Below, one piece after another: positions 16,343 to 25,761 of a DNA stretch of 64,000 bases (positions are counted from its first letter, which is position 1; each line of letters opens with the position of its first letter). Position numbers and translations under genes: made by a program. The DNA is from Bdellovibrionales bacterium CG10_big_fil_rev_8_21_14_0_10_45_34 (GTDB lineage: Bacteria > Bdellovibrionota > Bdellovibrionia > Bdellovibrionales > 1-14-0-10-45-34), in the NCBI GenBank assembly GCA_002778785.1, contig PEZS01000013.1:45448-109447 (forward strand), in the 5' to 3' direction. The notes under the pieces are model-generated. The model was not told the origin of the DNA. It saw only the letters and a list, made by a program, of their open reading frames with translations, and made no database searches.

Positions 16343-17350
16343 ATGTTCAGATTTGCTATGGACCAAAAACCCTTCATCAATGTTGAGCAGCTTTCAAAGT
16401 CGTTCAAGGTTCCTACTAAATCGCCAGGCATTGTTGGCTCGATTAAGGGCCTCTTTGCCAGAGAATACGTCACAAAAGCAGCAGTTCAAGAAGTTTCCTT
16501 TAAAATTCATGCCGGAGAGATCGTCGGTCTCATCGGCGCTAACGGCGCCGGCAAGACAACCATCGTAAAGTGCCTAGCTGGAATCATTAAACCCGACACC
16601 GGCTTACAAGAAGTACTTGGTTACAATCCGTGGGATCACGATCCCCATTATTTAAAGCAGATTGCTCTTGTGATGGGTCAAAAAGCGCAACTTTGGTGGG
16701 ATCTCCCGGCAGCTGACTGCTTTTTATTACTTAAAGAGATTTATCAACTTTCGGATGCAGACTATAAGTCTCAACTGGAACTTTTGGTTGAAAGTTTAGG
16801 GGTGGCCGATCAACTTCGAGTTCAAGTTCGAAGACTCAGTTTGGGTGAGAGAATGAAGATGGAGCTTATTGCGGCATTGCTTCATAGGCCTAAAGTTCTT
16901 TTTCTTGATGAGCCGACGATTGGCCTTGATCTCAATGCCCAAAACGCCATTCGCCGGTTTTTGATGGATTACAAGGCCAACAATCAAGTGGCTATGATTT
17001 TAACCTCGCATTACATGGAAGACATTGAACGGCTGTGTAAGCGGATTTTGCTGATACGTGAAGGTCACATTATTTACGACGGCCCTCTTCAAGATGTTTT
17101 GGGTAAATGGGGATTTCAGAAAACGTTGAGGGTGCAGGCCGAAGGCATTCACTTGTGGAGTGAGGGCTCAAAATACGGAAAGTTAGAATCTCCGGTTGCC
17201 AACGAAATATCTTTGCAGCTTCCTCGTCAAGAAATTGCAGCCGCCACCTCTGAAATCATCGCGAGGTTTGATGTGAAAGACTTGTCAATTGTGGAGCAAG
17301 ACATTGCAGAGGTCATCGCTACTATCATGAAAGACGGGATAGCTACTTAG
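16343..17350 (+). CDS. ABC-2 type exporter, ATP-binding subunit
   Basis: 335 residues, the COG4586-type ATPase that goes with two ABC-2 permeases. Walker A GANGAGKTT (about 65-73), a Q-loop near VMGQKAQLWWDLP, signature LSLGERMKMELIAALLH, Walker B VLFLDEPTIGLDLNAQ, and a switch His in LTSHYMED. A C-terminal extension of about 90 residues follows, as usual in this subgroup. It powers export of an unknown substrate across the inner membrane. The start could be 16343 or 16358; neither has a clear ribosome site. It is followed by its two permease genes. Confidence 0.9.
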   Translation: MFRFAMDQKPFINVEQLSKSFKVPTKSPGIVGSIKGLFAREYVTKAAVQEVSFKIHAGEIVGLIGANGAGKTTIVKCLAGIIKPDTGLQEVLGYNPWDHDPHYLKQIALVMGQKAQLWWDLPAADCFLLLKEIYQLSDADYKSQLELLVESLGVADQLRVQVRRLSLGERMKMELIAALLHRPKVLFLDEPTIGLDLNAQNAIRRFLMDYKANNQVAMILTSHYMEDIERLCKRILLIREGHIIYDGPLQDVLGKWGFQKTLRVQAEGIHLWSEGSKYGKLESPVANEISLQLPRQEIAAATSEIIARFDVKDLSIVEQDIAEVIATIMKDGIAT

Positions 17351-17399
17351 AAGAGACTAAATGTTTGAGGAAATGTAAATCAAGGTAATTTAAGGAATT

Positions 17400-18272
17400 G
17401 TGACTATCTGGCTTAATTCGCTGCGACTCCGAAGGATGGCCTACAAAGTTGAGCAATATTGTGTGAGTAACATGAGTAAGTACTGGGCAGCGATTATACA
17501 GCAATTGAAAAGGGCGACCGCCTACAGGGTGGACTTTTGGCTTCGCATGTTCTCAAGTACACTGCTACAGGTAGGGATCGCCTATGCCCTGTGGAGTTCC
17601 ATCTTTGAGGCGAGCGGACGAACGACCATCGAAGGATTTACCCTTAGCGGAATGGTCACGTATTACATTCTAGCCGCCGGCTTTGATCGCATCGCCAGAG
17701 GCAACGAAGATCATGAGCTATCTCAAGAGATCTACGAAGGGGCTCTTACAAGATACCTACTTTTCCCGGTAAGGTTCTTTCGCTACAAGTTTGCTTTCCG
17801 CATCGCTGACACTTTCATTCACACGCTGCAATCGTTAATTGTGTTATTACCTCTTTATTTTTTCGTATCAGCAAGTGAGTTCTCTGTCTCGCTATCACAG
17901 GTCAGCCTTGCAGTTCTTTTTATCTTACTCGCAGTTCTTAACGAATATTTGATTGCCTCGTGCCTACAGCTTGTCGCCTTTTGGGCAGACAACGTTTGGA
18001 GCCTTATGGTTATTCACAGATTCTTTATTAGTTTTCTCGGAGGAACATTTATTCCGCTCAGCTTGTTCCCTGCGTGGGCACAGCAAGCAATCGAGTACTT
18101 ACCATTTTGGACATTTGTGTCGGCTCCCGTAAAAATTCTTATGGGAGATGTCAGCGAAGGCCTGATTATTAAGGCATTGTTCGTATCGCTTTGCTGGCTG
18201 GCCGTGAACTCATTTATTTTAAACTTAGTTTGGCGCCGCGGTCGACTTATCTATACCGGAGTAGGGATTTGA
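17400..18272 (+). CDS. ABC-2 type exporter, permease subunit 1
   Basis: About 290 residues from the GTG at 17400; ATG codons at 17436 and 17472 are possible and give a more usual N-terminus. Six hydrophobic segments are visible, the first around MFSSTLLQVGIAYALWSSIF and the last around ALFVSLCWLAVNSFILNLVW. The layout and the IPLSLFPAWAQ motif fit the COG4587 permeases paired with COG4586 ATPases. It forms a heterodimer with the next gene. Substrate unknown. Confidence 0.82.
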   Translation: MTIWLNSLRLRRMAYKVEQYCVSNMSKYWAAIIQQLKRATAYRVDFWLRMFSSTLLQVGIAYALWSSIFEASGRTTIEGFTLSGMVTYYILAAGFDRIARGNEDHELSQEIYEGALTRYLLFPVRFFRYKFAFRIADTFIHTLQSLIVLLPLYFFVSASEFSVSLSQVSLAVLFILLAVLNEYLIASCLQLVAFWADNVWSLMVIHRFFISFLGGTFIPLSLFPAWAQQAIEYLPFWTFVSAPVKILMGDVSEGLIIKALFVSLCWLAVNSFILNLVWRRGRLIYTGVGI

Positions 18273-18414
18273 CGACACATCTACCTATTGAAATCAGAAG
18301 AACTCTGCCTATTGGAATTAGCAAATTTCTACATTCTGACACAGTTCGAAGCCTTGCCCCCCAGACAAAAGAGAGCGTTCCGTGGGCGGCTGGCGCCCTA
18401 AGAGAAAAATCGTC

Positions 18415-19203
18415 ATGAAAAGATATCTTAGGCTTTACGCTTATTTCTTACAGTTCTCTTTTTCAAAGGCGATGGAGTTTCGAGTTGATTTCACTTTTCG
18501 AATCGTAATGGATTCGATCTATTACCTGATTCAGATCGCTTTGTTTAAAGTGATTTATTTGCACTCAGCAACTATTGGAGGATGGACAGAGCCGCAGGCG
18601 ATGATCTTTGTTGCCTCCTTCCTACTTGTTGATGCTATTCACATGACTCTCTTTTCTACCAACATGTGGTTCTTGCCAGTATTCGTAAATAAAGGCGAGC
18701 TCGATTACTACCTCGTGCGCCCTGTTTCGAGTCTGTTTTTTCTATCGCTCCGGGAGTTTTCTGCAAACTCTTTTTTAAATTTGATTATGGCCGCGGGTAT
18801 TTATACTTGGGCCGTGAATGAGTATCCGTATTCTTTGGGATTCCCAGATATAGCGCTCCATTTGGTACTTATTTTAAATGGTGTCTTCATTTTTTACGCC
18901 TTTAATATGTTTATGACGATCCCCGTTTTCTGGAGTCATTCCAATCGTGGCCTTCAACAGCTGGGCTGGCAACTCTACCAACTCGGTGAAAGACCCGATG
19001 CCATTTACAAGCAATGGATAAGAAGAATTCTGACCACGGCTTTGCCACTTGCGCTGGTAGCCTCGTTTCCGGCTCGCATACTGTTTTCTGAAGATCGCGT
19101 AGGACTACTTGTGCACACATTCGCGGTCACGATTGCAATGGCCCTTTTGCTTAAATTTCTGTGGCAGAAAGCTCTCAACAATTACTCCTCCGCTTCTTCT
19201 TAA
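18415..19203 (+). CDS. ABC-2 type exporter, permease subunit 2
   Basis: 262 residues from ATG 18415, preferred over an open GTG at 18382. Six membrane stretches, a YYLVRPVSSLFFL motif after the second helix, and a late IPVFWSHSNRGLQQLGWQLYQLGERP loop typical of COG3694 permeases. It completes the three-gene transporter begun at 16343. The 140-base gap before it holds two similar stretches (around ACCTATTG and GCCTATTGG), probably a small internal duplication. Substrate unknown; polysaccharide, lipid or drug are all possible. Confidence 0.8.
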   Translation: MKRYLRLYAYFLQFSFSKAMEFRVDFTFRIVMDSIYYLIQIALFKVIYLHSATIGGWTEPQAMIFVASFLLVDAIHMTLFSTNMWFLPVFVNKGELDYYLVRPVSSLFFLSLREFSANSFLNLIMAAGIYTWAVNEYPYSLGFPDIALHLVLILNGVFIFYAFNMFMTIPVFWSHSNRGLQQLGWQLYQLGERPDAIYKQWIRRILTTALPLALVASFPARILFSEDRVGLLVHTFAVTIAMALLLKFLWQKALNNYSSASS

Positions 19204-19277
19204 TTGAAGTAGACGCTTCTTCCCCAATAGTTTCTTGTAATAAAGTCGACCCGCTCTAGTTGGGTAGATCCAACAGT

Positions 19278-20048
19278 TTAAAGAAGCAGTTTCAAAGAAG
19301 CAATGACATCGTCAACATTTTTGACATAGTAAGGGGCACTAGTAGAGACGCCTTCGCCCACACGAACGCCCGTAATGTTTGGGTTTTGCATTTTAAAAAC
19401 AAATTCATCCGTAATGTCATCACCGAAAAACAGAGCATGCTGCTTTTTGTAATGGCCCATCAACCAGACAAGGGCTTCGCCTTTATGCGGAAGCATTGCA
19501 GGGACGAGGTTCACAACGTGATATCCCTTAATGATTCGGGCGTTTCCCTCAAGCGCTTCGAGTCGATCATCGATTTCGCTTTCAACTTCTCTCTGCTCGT
19601 CAACCATTCCAAAGTGCACGGTAAATGACAATCCCTTGTTTTCAAGGATCAACTTCGGATACCTCTGTTTAAGATCCAAAAACAGTGCTTCCCACTTAGA
19701 AACAAGTTCTTTAACTTCTTCTTCATACTCCTCATGAGGCTTTCGGAGTGTACACTCCGCACCATGACTACCGACGGTGACAAACAAATCATCCTGCTGC
19801 AGTAGAAGCCCCAGGTCTCTGCGCATTCTTCCGGAAATGATCACGACCTGCCATTTCTTCATCAAATTTTTAAGAATAGCTTTGGTTTCATCTGACAACA
19901 CAGCCGCCATCGGATCGCGCACGATTGGCGTGATTGTGCCGTCGTAATCAAGCCCAATCAGGGTAGAAGCCCGGTCAAGTTTCTTAAGAACCTCGCGCCC
20001 TTGAGGGCCCAGCAAATCAACTGGTTTTTCGCCGTCGGTAACTTTCAT
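19278..20048 (-). CDS. otsB: Trehalose-6-phosphate phosphatase
   Basis: 256 residues from ATG 20048, which has AAGGA six bases upstream; a longer frame to 20081 would overlap otsA. HAD-superfamily phosphatase: nucleophile motif LDYDGTITP (Asp34 and Asp36), motif II VIISGR, a cap region with GSHGAE, and the late FFGDDITDEFVF acid motif. It removes phosphate from trehalose 6-phosphate, the product of the gene just before it. The two genes are 25 bases apart and surely one operon. It is convergent with the ABC permease. Confidence 0.93.
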   Translation of the reverse strand: MKVTDGEKPVDLLGPQGREVLKKLDRASTLIGLDYDGTITPIVRDPMAAVLSDETKAILKNLMKKWQVVIISGRMRRDLGLLLQQDDLFVTVGSHGAECTLRKPHEEYEEEVKELVSKWEALFLDLKQRYPKLILENKGLSFTVHFGMVDEQREVESEIDDRLEALEGNARIIKGYHVVNLVPAMLPHKGEALVWLMGHYKKQHALFFGDDITDEFVFKMQNPNITGVRVGEGVSTSAPYYVKNVDDVIASLKLLL

Positions 20049-20073
20049 TGGTATTCCTTTTAACTTTTTGCTT

Positions 20074-21861
20074 CTAAACAAGAAGTTTCACGAGCTCATT
20101 CTGCCGTTTTACCTGCAGGCCATCAAGAAGCATCGTACCGGCCCAGCGATAGATATTGTACTCTCTGATTTGATCTCGCAGATCTCGCATTCTCTCTCGA
20201 ACCTCTTGTTGTGGCATGACAAGCGCTTCTTCTAGGGCTCTTGCCGTTTGATCTATATCGTAAGGATTTACAATGAGAGCTTCTGCAAGCTCTCGGGCCG
20301 CGCCAGTAAAAACACTCAAAATAAGCACTCCGGAGTAATCATCTCGGGCCGCACAAAACTCTTTGGCAACCAAGTTCATACCATCATGCAAACTGCTTAC
20401 ATAACAGAGATCGGCAGCCCGAAAAAATCGAAATACCTCTGAAGCATCATGGTGCCGATATCGAAGTATAATTGGCGGAACTCCCAAATCATTTTTGAAC
20501 CTCTCATTGATTCTGTCTTTAAGCTCCATGACTTCTTTGGTGAATTCATTGTAAGCTCTAATTTGTGCACGCGACGGTGCTGCAATCTGCACAAAGGTCA
20601 AGTGTCCGATCCATTTTGGTTGAAGCTCCAGCAATCTTTCAATGGCCAGAAACCGCTCAACAATTCCTTTAGTATAGTCGAGTCGATCAACACCAACGCC
20701 AAGACGAACACTTTCTGGAAGTCCCAATTCGCTGCGCACGCTTTTTCTTGCTACATCAACCGATGGTTGATTTTCTAGCCACCTTGGGGGCCACTCAATA
20801 GAAATAGGATAAGCTTGAACTCCGGTGACCTCGCCTTTTCGCGTAACAGCCGAAAGTTCTTTATCGATGCGGCATTCAAGGTTTCTATCTACAGTTTCTA
20901 AAAAATTGTTGCAGTGAAATCTTGTGTGAAATCCGATTATGCTGCTACCAAGCAAACCCTTTAGGAGTTCCTCTTTATAGGGGCAAATAGAAAATACCTC
21001 TGGATTGGCCCAGGGAATATGCCAAAAGGTGATTATCACGGCATCAGGAAGCTTTTCGCGAACCATCTGGGGAAGCAAAGCAAAATGGTAATCTTGCACG
21101 AGTACAATAGGATCTTTTGACTGAGCCTCTTCAACAATTGCCTCAGCAAACTTTGCATTGACGGCTTTGTATTGCTGCCAGTCTTGAGCACGAAAAATCG
21201 GCCGAGTATGAGCTAAATGACAAAGTGGCCAAAGTCCCTCATTGGCAAATCCAAAATAGTAGCCTTGCTCTTCTTCTGGCGAGAGCCAAACCCGGCGCAA
21301 GACGTACTTGGGATCCTCTGGCGGCACAGAAACATGGTCTTGCTTGTCCACGACTTCGTTATCAGCATTCCCGCTGCCATGAGCAATCCAAGTACCTGAA
21401 CAAGCTCTCATAATCGGCTCAATCGCAGTGACCAAACCACTTGCGGGATGTAATACTTCGATCTCGCCACCGTCGTCGCTTCTTGAATGGATGTAGGGCT
21501 CTCGATTAGAAACTACGATAACCTGCCTATCTGCAAGCTCCCCGCGCACGACATCCTTGAGAGTTTCAGGGTTCCAGAATAGCAGACTAGCATCGAGGGT
21601 GTTGGACCGCTTTCTTTCGTACTGAGCAAAGAGACTTCTGAGTTCCTTTTGAAATGGAGCTACTTGTGCGGAGCGCACTGACTCCCTCGACGGCTTTTTA
21701 GACGTGTCACGCAGCGCTTGAAGAATATCTGCTAGGCGCCTACGCAAAACAATTTTTAGCGCACCAACAAATGCCACTCCCAAAACGAGCACTGCTGCGG
21801 AAATCAAAATTATTTTTTGAGCCCAGTAAAGGAACTCATTGTTTGTATTTTCAAAAAACAT
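20074..21861 (-). CDS. otsA: Trehalose-6-phosphate synthase with N-terminal membrane anchor
   Basis: 595 residues. GT20 enzyme joining UDP-glucose and glucose 6-phosphate. The catalytic part begins about residue 95 (VIVVSNREPYIHS) and shows QDYHFALLPQMVRE, FWHIPWANPEVF, IGFHTRFHCNNF, GVDRLDYTKGI, LRYRHHDASEVFRFFRAADLCYVSSLHDGMNLVAKE and VFTGAARELAEA, all standard OtsA motifs. Unlike the E. coli enzyme (about 474 residues) it has about 95 extra N-terminal residues with one clear membrane helix (IILISAAVLVLGVAFVGALKIVL) followed by a basic linker. It is therefore likely tethered to the inner membrane with the enzyme in the cytoplasm. Divergent from the GH15 gene. Confidence 0.93.
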   Translation of the reverse strand: MFFENTNNEFLYWAQKIILISAAVLVLGVAFVGALKIVLRRRLADILQALRDTSKKPSRESVRSAQVAPFQKELRSLFAQYERKRSNTLDASLLFWNPETLKDVVRGELADRQVIVVSNREPYIHSRSDDGGEIEVLHPASGLVTAIEPIMRACSGTWIAHGSGNADNEVVDKQDHVSVPPEDPKYVLRRVWLSPEEEQGYYFGFANEGLWPLCHLAHTRPIFRAQDWQQYKAVNAKFAEAIVEEAQSKDPIVLVQDYHFALLPQMVREKLPDAVIITFWHIPWANPEVFSICPYKEELLKGLLGSSIIGFHTRFHCNNFLETVDRNLECRIDKELSAVTRKGEVTGVQAYPISIEWPPRWLENQPSVDVARKSVRSELGLPESVRLGVGVDRLDYTKGIVERFLAIERLLELQPKWIGHLTFVQIAAPSRAQIRAYNEFTKEVMELKDRINERFKNDLGVPPIILRYRHHDASEVFRFFRAADLCYVSSLHDGMNLVAKEFCAARDDYSGVLILSVFTGAARELAEALIVNPYDIDQTARALEEALVMPQQEVRERMRDLRDQIREYNIYRWAGTMLLDGLQVKRQNELVKLLV

Positions 21862-21925
21862 TGGACTCTCACTGTATAAGACATAAAACTAGAATTGAGT
21901 AGAAGACTTTGCTCAAGGGTACCAT

Positions 21926-21954
21926 TTGCATGGTAATATAGCTGTCCATACTCT
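21926..21954 (+). promoter_or_regulatory. Possible promoter of the GH15 gene
   Basis: TTGCAT (21926-21931), 17 bases, TACTCT (21949-21954), about 35 bases before the GH15 start in the divergent otsA-GH15 spacer. A by-eye sigma-70-like match only. Confidence 0.35.
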
Positions 21955-21989
21955 TGTTAGTGTAAATTATTTCATTTTAGGTGTGCTGA

Positions 21990-23759
21990 ATGTATCCTCT
22001 CGGAATCGTCGGAAATTGCAATGTATCAGCCTTTGTCAGCCTCCAAGGCAGCGTCGATTGGCTTTGTATGCCGCGGCCAGATTCTCCACCGATTTTTGGC
22101 GGGCTCATCGATTCCGATGGTGGCAAGTTTGAAATCACACCGGTCGGAAAGTACGAAAGCACTCAATTTTATATGGAGAACACGAACATCCTCGTGACGG
22201 AGTTTCGTCTTCAGGATGGTGGTCGTTTTCGTATCGTCGATTTTTGCCCACGTTTTCACCAATTTGGGCGCATCTTTCGACCTCAAGCTCTCTATCGAAT
22301 CGTCGAGCCAGTTGAGGGCACGAGCCGTATTCGCGTAAACTTTAACCCCATAAATGGCTGGAGTAAGCAGACTCCTCATCGAAGCCAAGGCAATTCACAT
22401 TTGCGCTATAAAATGTCTGAAGGGGTTTTGCGCTTATCTACAAATGCACCAATTACTTACGTCAACGAGCAAGCTCCATTTCACTTAGATAAGCCACTTG
22501 TTTTTACGCTGACATGGGATGACTCGATACGCGATGATTTGCTCTCAAATGCTTACACGCAGCTCACAAAGACACGCTTGTATTGGGAGCAGTGGGTTCG
22601 CCACTGCAATATTCCGTTTCTCTTTCAAAAAGAAGTTATACGATCCGCTTTAGCACTCAAACTCAACTGTTTCGAAGATACCGGCGCCATTCTCGCTGCC
22701 CTTTCCACGAGCCTACCCGAAATTGTTGGCAGCGAGAGGAATTGGGACTATCGCTTCTGTTGGTTGAGAGATGCTTATTTCTTTTTGTCTGCATTTCGCA
22801 ATATTGGCCATTTCGAAGAAATGCTCGGATTCATGAATTTTCTTTTGGATTTGGTTTACACCGCTGACTCTGAGCGACTTGGTCCGGTTTACAGCTTGGA
22901 TCTTAAAAAGCCTCTTCCGGAGTATATTCACGACAATTGGACTGGCTACCAAGGATCCAGCCCTGTGAGATCAAACAACCAAGCCGGCGAACATGTGCAG
23001 AATGACATTTACGGAGAGCTCCTACTTACCTTGGCGCCTATATACTATGACGAAAGATTCATCGACCTAAGAACAAGTGAACACTCTCACGTGATTTCTC
23101 GGCTTATTGGGCTTGCTATTGACTCCGTCGGACAAGTAGATGCCGGGCTGTGGGAGTTAAGAAATCAATCTCTCGAACACACATTTACAAACCTTATGTC
23201 TTGGGCCGGCTTAAACAGATTTCGAGTCTGCGCGGAGCAATCGCGCATCCAGCTGGAATTAAACAAGATTACACAAGCTGAGGAGCTCGCTCTTGATCGA
23301 CTCGCAAAAAGCCAACACGAAGGCGTGCTGACAAACTCACCAAATGATTCTACTTTTGACGCTTCGTTGCTTCTAGCAACTGTACTTCGTTATCCGAATG
23401 ACCAAACAAATAGAAAAACGGTAGACAAAGTTATTGAACGGCTTGGCAATCCGCAGACTAAGGGCTTTGAATATTTACTCTATCGATACAGAAGAGCTGA
23501 CGACTTTGGAACTCCAAAACATCCTTTTGTGGCCTGCTCATTTTGGTTAGCCGAAGCTTTGTCTGCACTCGGAGAACACAAACGAGCGAACATCGCATTC
23601 GAACAAGCTCTAAGCACGGCTAATCACGTAGGGCTTTTCTCGGAGCACTTCGACATCCACACAAAAACGCAGACGGGTAACTTCGCGCAAGCGTATTCAC
23701 ATGCAGCTCTTATCAATGCAGCCTTCCGATTGAGTCCTCCATGGAGCCACATACTCTGA
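21990..23759 (+). CDS. Glycoside hydrolase family 15 (glucoamylase or trehalase)
   Basis: 589 residues, no signal peptide, so cytoplasmic. The N-terminal beta-sandwich region (about 1-190) carries IGNCNVSAFVSLQGSVDWLCMPRPDS, typical of bacterial GH15. The (alpha/alpha)6 catalytic barrel has SERNWDYRFCWLRDAYF near residue 255, with the general-acid Glu expected in the GLWELRN stretch, and a C-terminal GTPKHPFVACSFWLAEALSALG segment. Proteins of this type hydrolyse glucans or, in some mycobacterial and archaeal members, trehalose. Because it is divergently paired with otsBA I favour trehalose turnover, but that is inference. Confidence 0.85.
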   Translation: MYPLGIVGNCNVSAFVSLQGSVDWLCMPRPDSPPIFGGLIDSDGGKFEITPVGKYESTQFYMENTNILVTEFRLQDGGRFRIVDFCPRFHQFGRIFRPQALYRIVEPVEGTSRIRVNFNPINGWSKQTPHRSQGNSHLRYKMSEGVLRLSTNAPITYVNEQAPFHLDKPLVFTLTWDDSIRDDLLSNAYTQLTKTRLYWEQWVRHCNIPFLFQKEVIRSALALKLNCFEDTGAILAALSTSLPEIVGSERNWDYRFCWLRDAYFFLSAFRNIGHFEEMLGFMNFLLDLVYTADSERLGPVYSLDLKKPLPEYIHDNWTGYQGSSPVRSNNQAGEHVQNDIYGELLLTLAPIYYDERFIDLRTSEHSHVISRLIGLAIDSVGQVDAGLWELRNQSLEHTFTNLMSWAGLNRFRVCAEQSRIQLELNKITQAEELALDRLAKSQHEGVLTNSPNDSTFDASLLLATVLRYPNDQTNRKTVDKVIERLGNPQTKGFEYLLYRYRRADDFGTPKHPFVACSFWLAEALSALGEHKRANIAFEQALSTANHVGLFSEHFDIHTKTQTGNFAQAYSHAALINAAFRLSPPWSHIL

Positions 23760-23897
23760 CTGTGGCGTTGATCGTGGCTTTTCGGTGCTACAATATCTCT
23801 CTCAGATTGTGCCCATCTAGGTCGTGTGACCTGTTACGCACTAGCTTGCAGCCTGGTTTCGAATCGGAAAATCTTGCCAGTAAAAACAGTAGAACCC

Positions 23898-23918
23898 CGC
23901 GTTCATGGATAGAACGCG
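23898..23918 (+). terminator. Hairpin between convergent genes
   Basis: CGCGTTC and GAACGCG pair perfectly around a seven-base loop in the gap between the GH15 gene and the minus-strand lipoprotein gene. There is no long T run, so it may be a weak or bidirectional terminator. No other feature is seen in the 190-base gap. Confidence 0.4.
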
Positions 23919-23952
23919 TTCACAAATATAAGTTCTAATATGAGTTCTAAAT

Positions 23953-25317
23953 TTATTCAGAAACAATGAAACCACTAGGTTCAAGTTCGTCTTCCCATTC
24001 TTTTTCGTAAGTGACAAAGATTTTGCTTCCTTTGACCGGAGGACGGGCGAACTTAATTCTACGACCTACAACTTCAAAAGAAATTTCTTGCTCTGGAACA
24101 AGCTGAACTTCTACTGTAGAAGCGACAGGTGCAAACTTGAGTTCAAAAGAATTAATGAGTCTACGAATTTGATCACCAATTCGAGCCATCAGATGCGCAT
24201 AATCGGTTTGACAAATACTTGCTGTACTTCCGCCTGTTAGTCTTGCAGCTTCTGCGAGAAGCACTCCAAAATACGCTTCAACTCCGGTTCGGTTCTGCTC
24301 TGCGAGACACGCGGTGTCGCCGGGCTCGATTACAATCGAGTATATTGCAAAAGCTTTTTCCACTCCAAATGCACCATACACGGCGTTAAGAACATCTTCA
24401 CCTTTGGTGGCCTTTGATGGGCCTCGGCTCAACTCATCCTCGTCACTTAAAATAACTGCCGCAAAATCAGAGTTATCTCTAAAGAAGCCTGCGTTGTGAC
24501 TGTTTCGCTGACGAATCACATCGATAATTGCTCTCAACGGCTGCTCGTTAGAGCTTGGACAATCATAACCTCCTGAGCAGCCTTGAGTTTCTGGGCGTTG
24601 GACGGTTGCGCGAAACACTTTTTCAAGGTCATGGGTTCTCGGAGTGAGTATCTTTTCTTTAGAGCGACCTCCGAGCCTTAACAACTTCCCATTAGTAGAG
24701 TGGGGCCCTAAACTCAGGTCAGTCGTTGTCACACCAATCTGCCAATCAACATCTCGAAGTTGATCCGCAAAGCTGGTGAATCTTTGACCAAGTCGTGCCT
24801 GCTCGTATTCCATTGAAACAGAATTGTCCGTGACAAACAAAATGTCGGCTCTTTCGCCGTTGGGATTCTGTTGAAACTCTTCGGTAATTTTTTCTGCAGG
24901 AACTGGAATAACATCGGGTGGTGGTTGTGGAGTTGTAGGTTCATCAACTGGCGGCTCAACGACTACTGGCGGCTCAACGACTACTGGCGGCTCAACGACT
25001 ACTGGCGGCTCAACGACTACTGGCGGCTCAACGACTACTGGCGGCTGCACAACTACTGGAGGTGCAACTACCACCGGAGGAGTCTCCATCACAGGAGGAG
25101 TCGCTGGCTGGTTAGGAGGCTCACTTGGCGGAGTACCTTGATGGGACGGCACGTCGTTGCCCCCCCCTGAGGCGTCTGTATTCTGCGAAGCGATCGTTCT
25201 TGCCTTTTGAAACTGCACGGGTGAAGAGCAACCTGCACCAAGCGTTAAACTGACAATAGCTACTAGCGGAATGATCCTGAAAAAATATTCATCACTTTGA
25301 TCAAGTTTTCGGTCCAT
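23953..25317 (-). CDS. Lipoprotein with Pro/Val repeat stalk and von Willebrand A-like domain
   Basis: 454 residues; ATG 25317 has GGGGAG seven bases upstream. Signal peptide with the lipobox TLGAGC (Cys about 30). Then a Ser/Gly linker and a Pro-rich stalk of about 50 residues with repeated PPVVVE units that should extend the domain from the membrane. From about residue 155 comes a vWA-like domain: ILFVTDNSVSMEYEQ holds the DxSxS metal-site motif, and DFAAVILSDEDELS is the later strand. Four or five Cys (QGCSGGYDCP, TACLAE, SICQT) may form disulphides. It is probably an adhesion or protein-binding outer-membrane lipoprotein. Confidence 0.75.
   Translation of the reverse strand: MDRKLDQSDEYFFRIIPLVAIVSLTLGAGCSSPVQFQKARTIASQNTDASGGGNDVPSHQGTPPSEPPNQPATPPVMETPPVVVAPPVVVQPPVVVEPPVVVEPPVVVEPPVVVEPPVVVEPPVDEPTTPQPPPDVIPVPAEKITEEFQQNPNGERADILFVTDNSVSMEYEQARLGQRFTSFADQLRDVDWQIGVTTTDLSLGPHSTNGKLLRLGGRSKEKILTPRTHDLEKVFRATVQRPETQGCSGGYDCPSSNEQPLRAIIDVIRQRNSHNAGFFRDNSDFAAVILSDEDELSRGPSKATKGEDVLNAVYGAFGVEKAFAIYSIVIEPGDTACLAEQNRTGVEAYFGVLLAEAARLTGGSTASICQTDYAHLMARIGDQIRRLINSFELKFAPVASTVEVQLVPEQEISFEVVGRRIKFARPPVKGSKIFVTYEKEWEDELEPSGFIVSE
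24950..25075 (-). repeat. 18-bp coding minisatellite (five exact plus two degenerate units)
   Basis: GGCGGCTCAACGACTACT repeats exactly at 24950, 24968, 24986, 25004 and 25022, followed by two diverged units to 25075. On the minus strand each unit encodes six residues of the PPVVVE stalk, so any change in copy number keeps the frame and only alters stalk length. Confidence 0.95.
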
Positions 25318-25761
25318 ATAAATCTCCCCTGACTCCTATGCCTCCTTTCATTGCAATCAGTGGACCAAATTCAAATTTCGCAAAACCGATCAAAATCTAA
25401 TTTTTTTATTGGATCTAAATTGAGAATTTGTACAAAGAAAATGCAAAAGACAGCAAATACACACTGGCTGCGGGTTTCCGGCCGCCATATGCAGGCCTAA
25501 GGTCTAGCTCCCAATTCTAAACTATTTGTCGAATCGTTTCATATGGAACTTTTCTCGACACAAATCGATTGATTTCGACAAGGCACGAGTATCGTGCAAA
25601 GGCTGGGCACTTTTTGAACATCAAAATCATTTCTCTCTACATGTTCGACACTAAAACTAGAGCTCTTTGAGTCAAGCGTATTGGATCAAAAATGAAATGT
25701 TTTAGATTTTAAAAAGTAAATCACGCCTCAAAATTTAGGGCAATATGCCCACTCTTTTGCT
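25318..25761. other. Non-coding A+T-rich gap
   Basis: 444 bases with no convincing gene on either strand, between the lipoprotein gene start and the cardiolipin synthase stop. It should hold the promoter of the lipoprotein gene and the end of cls. A CATATGGAAC patch and scattered TCGACA/TGTCGA words are visible, but nothing I can name. Confidence 0.5.
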
